Origin: Enhygromyxa salina | GTDB lineage: Bacteria; Myxococcota_A; Polyangia; Nannocystales; Nannocystaceae | Direction: 5' to 3' | NCBI RefSeq assembly: GCF_002994635.1 | Contig: NZ_PVNL01000147.1 | Span: 186,001-250,000 of the forward strand | Length of the DNA stretch: 64,000 nucleotides | Shown here: positions 61,365-64,000 of the stretch, piece after piece | Layout: each line of letters begins with the position of its first letter | Numbering within the stretch: position 1 is the first letter of the stretch | Notes under the pieces: model-generated | The model's input: only the letters and a program-made list of their open reading frames with translations | What the model was told of the DNA's origin: nothing | Database searches by the model: none | Made by a program: the position numbers and the translations under genes

Positions 61365-62240
61365 TCACTGCTGGACGCAGTAGACCGGCAGCTCGGCCGA
61401 GCAGTGCTGGGCACACAGCGCCCCCGTCGACCACGCGACCTGGCTCTTGGCATCTCCGACCACGCCGTCCTTGGACTGCTGCGAGGCGTCGATGTCCCAG
61501 TCACCGCAGTTGGGCTCGGTGTACTCCCCCTCGTTGGTCGTACCGGTCCAGACCGCGTACTGCAGCTGACAGCCCGGAGCGGGGCTCGGCTGGATCGGCG
61601 CGCCAGACTCGTCGCGGTCGATCGGCGCGTCGATGGTTCCGTCGGTCAGGTCCTCCCAGCTCGAGGCGACGATGACCCGGTCGGTGCGCACGTAGGGCCC
61701 GATCTGGCTGTACGTCTTGGCGGGGAATTCGTCGGCGGTGCTGAGCCACGGGGCATAGTCGCCGGGGAGATTGGCGTTCCCCGCCAGCTCGCCGCACAAC
61801 TGCGCGGCGCCCTCGAGCCCGCCCCACTGGCCGTTGCCGGGCACCGAGGTCACGAACACGTACTTGACCGGGACACAGTCGGAGGCCAGGCAAACTTCGT
61901 GGTCGCCGCAGGCCTTGCCACACATCCCACAGTTGGAGTTGTCGGACGTGAGGTCGATGCACTGGCCGTCGCAGTCGGTGAGCGCTGGCGGACAAGCATC
62001 GCCCGTGTCGGTGCTCTCGTCGCCCGTGTCGGTGGTGCCGGGCCCGGTCGTGGTGTCGCCGTCGCCGTCGCCCGTGCCCGGATCGTCATCGCCCGTGCTC
62101 GGATCCCCGTCGCCCTGATCCCCGTCGCCCGTGTCACCGTCGCCCGCCCCACGATCATTGAAGGCCGGGTTCGGCAGCGTGCACCCACACAGGAGCGCGA
62201 CGGCGACGGCACTGCGAAGCTGCGTCATTCGTTGGATCAT
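61365..62240 (-). CDS. Stigma-type Cys motif lipoprotein with DUF1554-like C-terminal domain
   Basis: 291 residues from the ATG at 62240 (ATG at 62228 also possible). Lipobox L-C-G-C, then a linker of GDGD, TGDDDPG and TTTGPG units to about residue 80. The short Cys motif CPPALTDCDGQC...CGMCGKACGDHEVC is the pattern seen in Stigmatella/myxobacterial surface proteins. The C-terminal ~160 residues (KYVFVTSVPGNGQWGGLEGAAQLC; LPGDYAPWLSTAD; YAVWTGTTNEGEY; VYCVQQ) resemble the DUF1554/endostatin-like C-type-lectin fold. Probable surface binding protein; ligand unknown. It stands between the remnant gene and the polysaccharide cluster. Confidence 0.82.
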   Translation of the reverse strand: MIQRMTQLRSAVAVALLCGCTLPNPAFNDRGAGDGDTGDGDQGDGDPSTGDDDPGTGDGDGDTTTGPGTTDTGDESTDTGDACPPALTDCDGQCIDLTSDNSNCGMCGKACGDHEVCLASDCVPVKYVFVTSVPGNGQWGGLEGAAQLCGELAGNANLPGDYAPWLSTADEFPAKTYSQIGPYVRTDRVIVASSWEDLTDGTIDAPIDRDESGAPIQPSPAPGCQLQYAVWTGTTNEGEYTEPNCGDWDIDASQQSKDGVVGDAKSQVAWSTGALCAQHCSAELPVYCVQQ

Positions 62241-62279
62241 ACGTGATGCCGCAGGCTCCCGCCCTCGGCGGGCGAGTGC

Positions 62280-63524
62280 CTACGCGCGCCCGCTATCGCG
62301 CACCGACGGCGTCCACGCGAGCGCCGCCAGCACCCACAAGTGCCGCCAGTGGACGGAGTCGATCACGAGCGACTCCACGCACACCGCCGCGAGCGAAGCC
62401 GCGACCACGGCCATCGCAACCTGCAGCCGAGGCTCACGCGACCCCAGCGCCGTCCAGATCGCCATGAACAGCGACGAGAACATCAGCCCAGCCAGCGCGA
62501 GCCCGCCGAGGTAGCCGTTCTCGACCAACCCGCGCACATAGGTGTTGTGGGCGGCGCGGGTGAAGGCCTGCTCGGACTGCCCGGGTCCGATCCCAAACGG
62601 ACGGGCGACCGCGACCTCGAGCGCCTCGCGCTGGGTCGCAAATCGATCCACGTCGTACTCCTGCGGACCGAGCCGCTGCTCGAGCATGTCCTGGACCACG
62701 TTGACGTCGACCAGGCGATCCAGCGCGACCGCCAACAACACCACGGCGACCGGCACCGCGAGCAGGGTCATCGTCCGCGAGCGGCGCGAGCCCACCCCGA
62801 CCAGGCGCAGCGAGAAGAACGTGAACATCGCGACCGCGACGCTGATCCACGCGCCGCGCGAGTAGGTCAGCAAGATCCCCACGCCGCACACGACCAGCGC
62901 CAGCGCCCACGGCAGCCGATTCCCACGCTCGAGCAACACCAGCCGCGAGGCCGACCACACCGCGGGCGCGACCAGGTAGGCGCCGAGAACGTTGGCGTCC
63001 TTGAAGAACGCGTGCAGGCGGCCCTGCGGGGCCAGCTGCTCGGCGAAGGGCAGCACGCCAAAGTAGGCCGCGATCGCGATGGTCGTGGTCACCACCGCGC
63101 CCCAGGTCCACCCCCACATCACCAGCTGCACGCCGCGCTCGCCCTGCTTGCCCACGAACCCGGCGATGAACACCCAGGCGATCGCCAGGTAGGCCGTGAT
63201 CGCGCCGAACCGCAGCGCGACCCCGAGATCGCGAGCGGGCACCAGCGAGATCGCGTTGGCGAGCAAGAACAGCGCGAGCGCGGCCAGGGCGACGCTGCCG
63301 CGCTTGGGGATCGACAACCGCCGCATCACCAGCGCGATCGGCAGCAGCAAGATGATCAGCAGATCGAAGGGCGCGGGCTCGATGTAGACCAACGAGCCGA
63401 GCGCCATCAGCACGACCACGACCACGTCCAGGCCCGTGATCCGGCGACGGCGGGACTTCCCTACCCGGCCCGCGCCCCGGGTTGCGCCCCGGACTGAGCG
63501 CGCCTCAGGCTGCTTGCTCTGCAC
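62280..63524 (-). CDS. O-antigen ligase / polymerase-like membrane protein
   Basis: 414 residues from a GTG at 63524, whose first codons overlap the end of the deacetylase gene by 20 bases. A basic N-terminus precedes about ten to twelve membrane segments. A long external loop contains the Wzy/WaaL family marks: RPFGIGPGQSEQAFTRAAHNTYVRGLVENGYLGG (quoted here for its G-x-G, H-N and E-x-G residues in short: GIGPG, AHNTYV, VENGYLGG). Such proteins join lipid-linked oligosaccharide repeats or transfer them to an acceptor in the inner membrane. Its coupling to a deacetylase of the exosortase-associated type points to an exopolysaccharide locus to the right. Confidence 0.85.
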   Translation of the reverse strand: MQSKQPEARSVRGATRGAGRVGKSRRRRITGLDVVVVVLMALGSLVYIEPAPFDLLIILLLPIALVMRRLSIPKRGSVALAALALFLLANAISLVPARDLGVALRFGAITAYLAIAWVFIAGFVGKQGERGVQLVMWGWTWGAVVTTTIAIAAYFGVLPFAEQLAPQGRLHAFFKDANVLGAYLVAPAVWSASRLVLLERGNRLPWALALVVCGVGILLTYSRGAWISVAVAMFTFFSLRLVGVGSRRSRTMTLLAVPVAVVLLAVALDRLVDVNVVQDMLEQRLGPQEYDVDRFATQREALEVAVARPFGIGPGQSEQAFTRAAHNTYVRGLVENGYLGGLALAGLMFSSLFMAIWTALGSREPRLQVAMAVVAASLAAVCVESLVIDSVHWRHLWVLAALAWTPSVRDSGRA

Positions 63525-64000
63525 GCGAGCGTGCCTCGATCACGTCGGTTGCCCATGGACCCATCGGGCCCCACTCGAACTCGACGAGCAGTCGCTCGAG
63601 CCGGCCCAGGGTCTTGCCCAGGTTGTTGTAGTGACGAAACCGCTTGATCGCAGGCAACGGCATGCGCGGCTGCTCGGGATCGAACTCCCACGGGTGGGCG
63701 TAGAAGATCGCCGGGCGGCCGGCCCGGTGGCAGCGGCGGATCAGCGCGGCGCTGAGCTCGTAGGGATACAGGCGAAAGTAGCCGCCGCCCGTGCAGGGCA
63801 CCCGCCGACCGCCGAGCTCGACGACCGACATCGGCAGCTCGAGCAGGTGATCACCGATCCGGTAGGGATCGAGCGGCGCGTCGGCGATGCCGTACTCGGG
63901 GTGCCCGCCAAACGGAAACACCGACGAGTCCCAGCGCAGCCCGTGGCGCTCGAGCACGGGCACCGCCCACATGGTCTGCCTGGTCAGCGAGAACGACGGC
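63505..64000 (-). CDS. Polysaccharide deacetylase, XrtA/DUF3473 type (5' end outside window)
   Basis: About 165 C-terminal residues are visible; the start lies beyond the right edge. The frame begins PSFSLTRQTMWAVPVLERHG and contains RWDSSVFPFGGHPEYG, LELPMSVVELGG, GGGYFRLYPYEL, FYAHPWEFDPEQPRM and KRFRHYNNLGKTLGRLERLL, the C-terminal DUF3473 part of NodB-type deacetylases linked to exosortase/PEP-CTERM exopolysaccharide clusters. The enzyme removes N-acetyl groups from a polysaccharide in the periplasm. Its stop overlaps the start of the O-antigen ligase-like gene, so the two are in one operon. Confidence 0.85.
   Translation of the reverse strand, partial: PSFSLTRQTMWAVPVLERHGLRWDSSVFPFGGHPEYGIADAPLDPYRIGDHLLELPMSVVELGGRRVPCTGGGYFRLYPYELSAALIRRCHRAGRPAIFYAHPWEFDPEQPRMPLPAIKRFRHYNNLGKTLGRLERLLVEFEWGPMGPWATDVIEARSRAEQAA

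Overview
The window is high-GC DNA from a Gram-negative bacterium that looks like a predatory myxobacterium of the Nannocystineae type (Nannocystis, Enhygromyxa, Plesiocystis). This is inferred from gene content, not from a marker gene. About 16 of 43 recognisable genes encode lipoproteins, many with Gly-Asp repeat or Ser/Thr/Gly/Asp linkers after the lipobox. There are also a kinase-TPR protein, Kelch, vWA, FGE-like and Cys-rich cell-envelope proteins, and few obvious mobile elements. No rRNA, tRNA or CRISPR array was seen.

Layout. 1-10.9 kb: surface lipoproteins (Gly-Asp linker protein, Kelch, vWA, Vgb-like propeller, amidohydrolase with thrombospondin-3 repeats), a crotonase and a DUF3604 protein. 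10.9-15 kb: one 1368-residue protein that joins topoisomerase III to RecQ-HRDC. 15.1-18.4 kb: a tightly coupled reductase-MerR-diiron oxygenase operon with a 21-bp palindrome before the oxygenase gene. 18.5-27.6 kb: ABC ATPase plus permease/M1-peptidase fusion, thioredoxin-fold lipoprotein, macro-domain protein, FGE-like lipoprotein, and an AbiEi-type antitoxin without its toxin behind its own palindrome. 27.7-33.6 kb: a three-gene operon of pentahaem cytochrome lipoprotein, multicopper oxidase lipoprotein and HEAT/TPR protein. 33.7-44.7 kb: mostly housekeeping genes (mraY, murD, tdh, PAP2 phosphatase, MDR oxidoreductase, LysR regulator, hisD, hisC).

44.9-60.6 kb is the accessory part that stands out. 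Two paralogous lipoproteins (44862-47393 and 58149-60614) have the layout of Vibrio cholerae cytolysin: prodomain, leukocidin-fold pore core, then carbohydrate-binding-like C-terminal domains, which in the second copy include an F-type lectin. Between them lie an ECF sigma factor converging on a Ser/Thr kinase, and a three-gene translationally coupled operon of lipoproteins aimed at fungal-type beta-1,3-glucan: a thaumatin-like protein (GH152 type), a GH128-like glucanase and a TOS1-like protein. A Cys-rich repeat lipoprotein and gene debris follow: an RND fragment, a truncated lipoprotein flanked by a 150-bp direct repeat, and a prolyl-hydroxylase-like fragment. Together this suggests a cell-surface attack arsenal for eukaryotic, perhaps fungal, prey.

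61-64 kb holds a chimeric gene remnant, a Stigma-type lipoprotein and the start of an exopolysaccharide cluster (O-antigen ligase-like protein, polysaccharide deacetylase). Several genes end in long GC-rich hairpins without a T tract, which seems to be the local style of terminator. Family assignments rest on motif recognition from memory; no database search was run.
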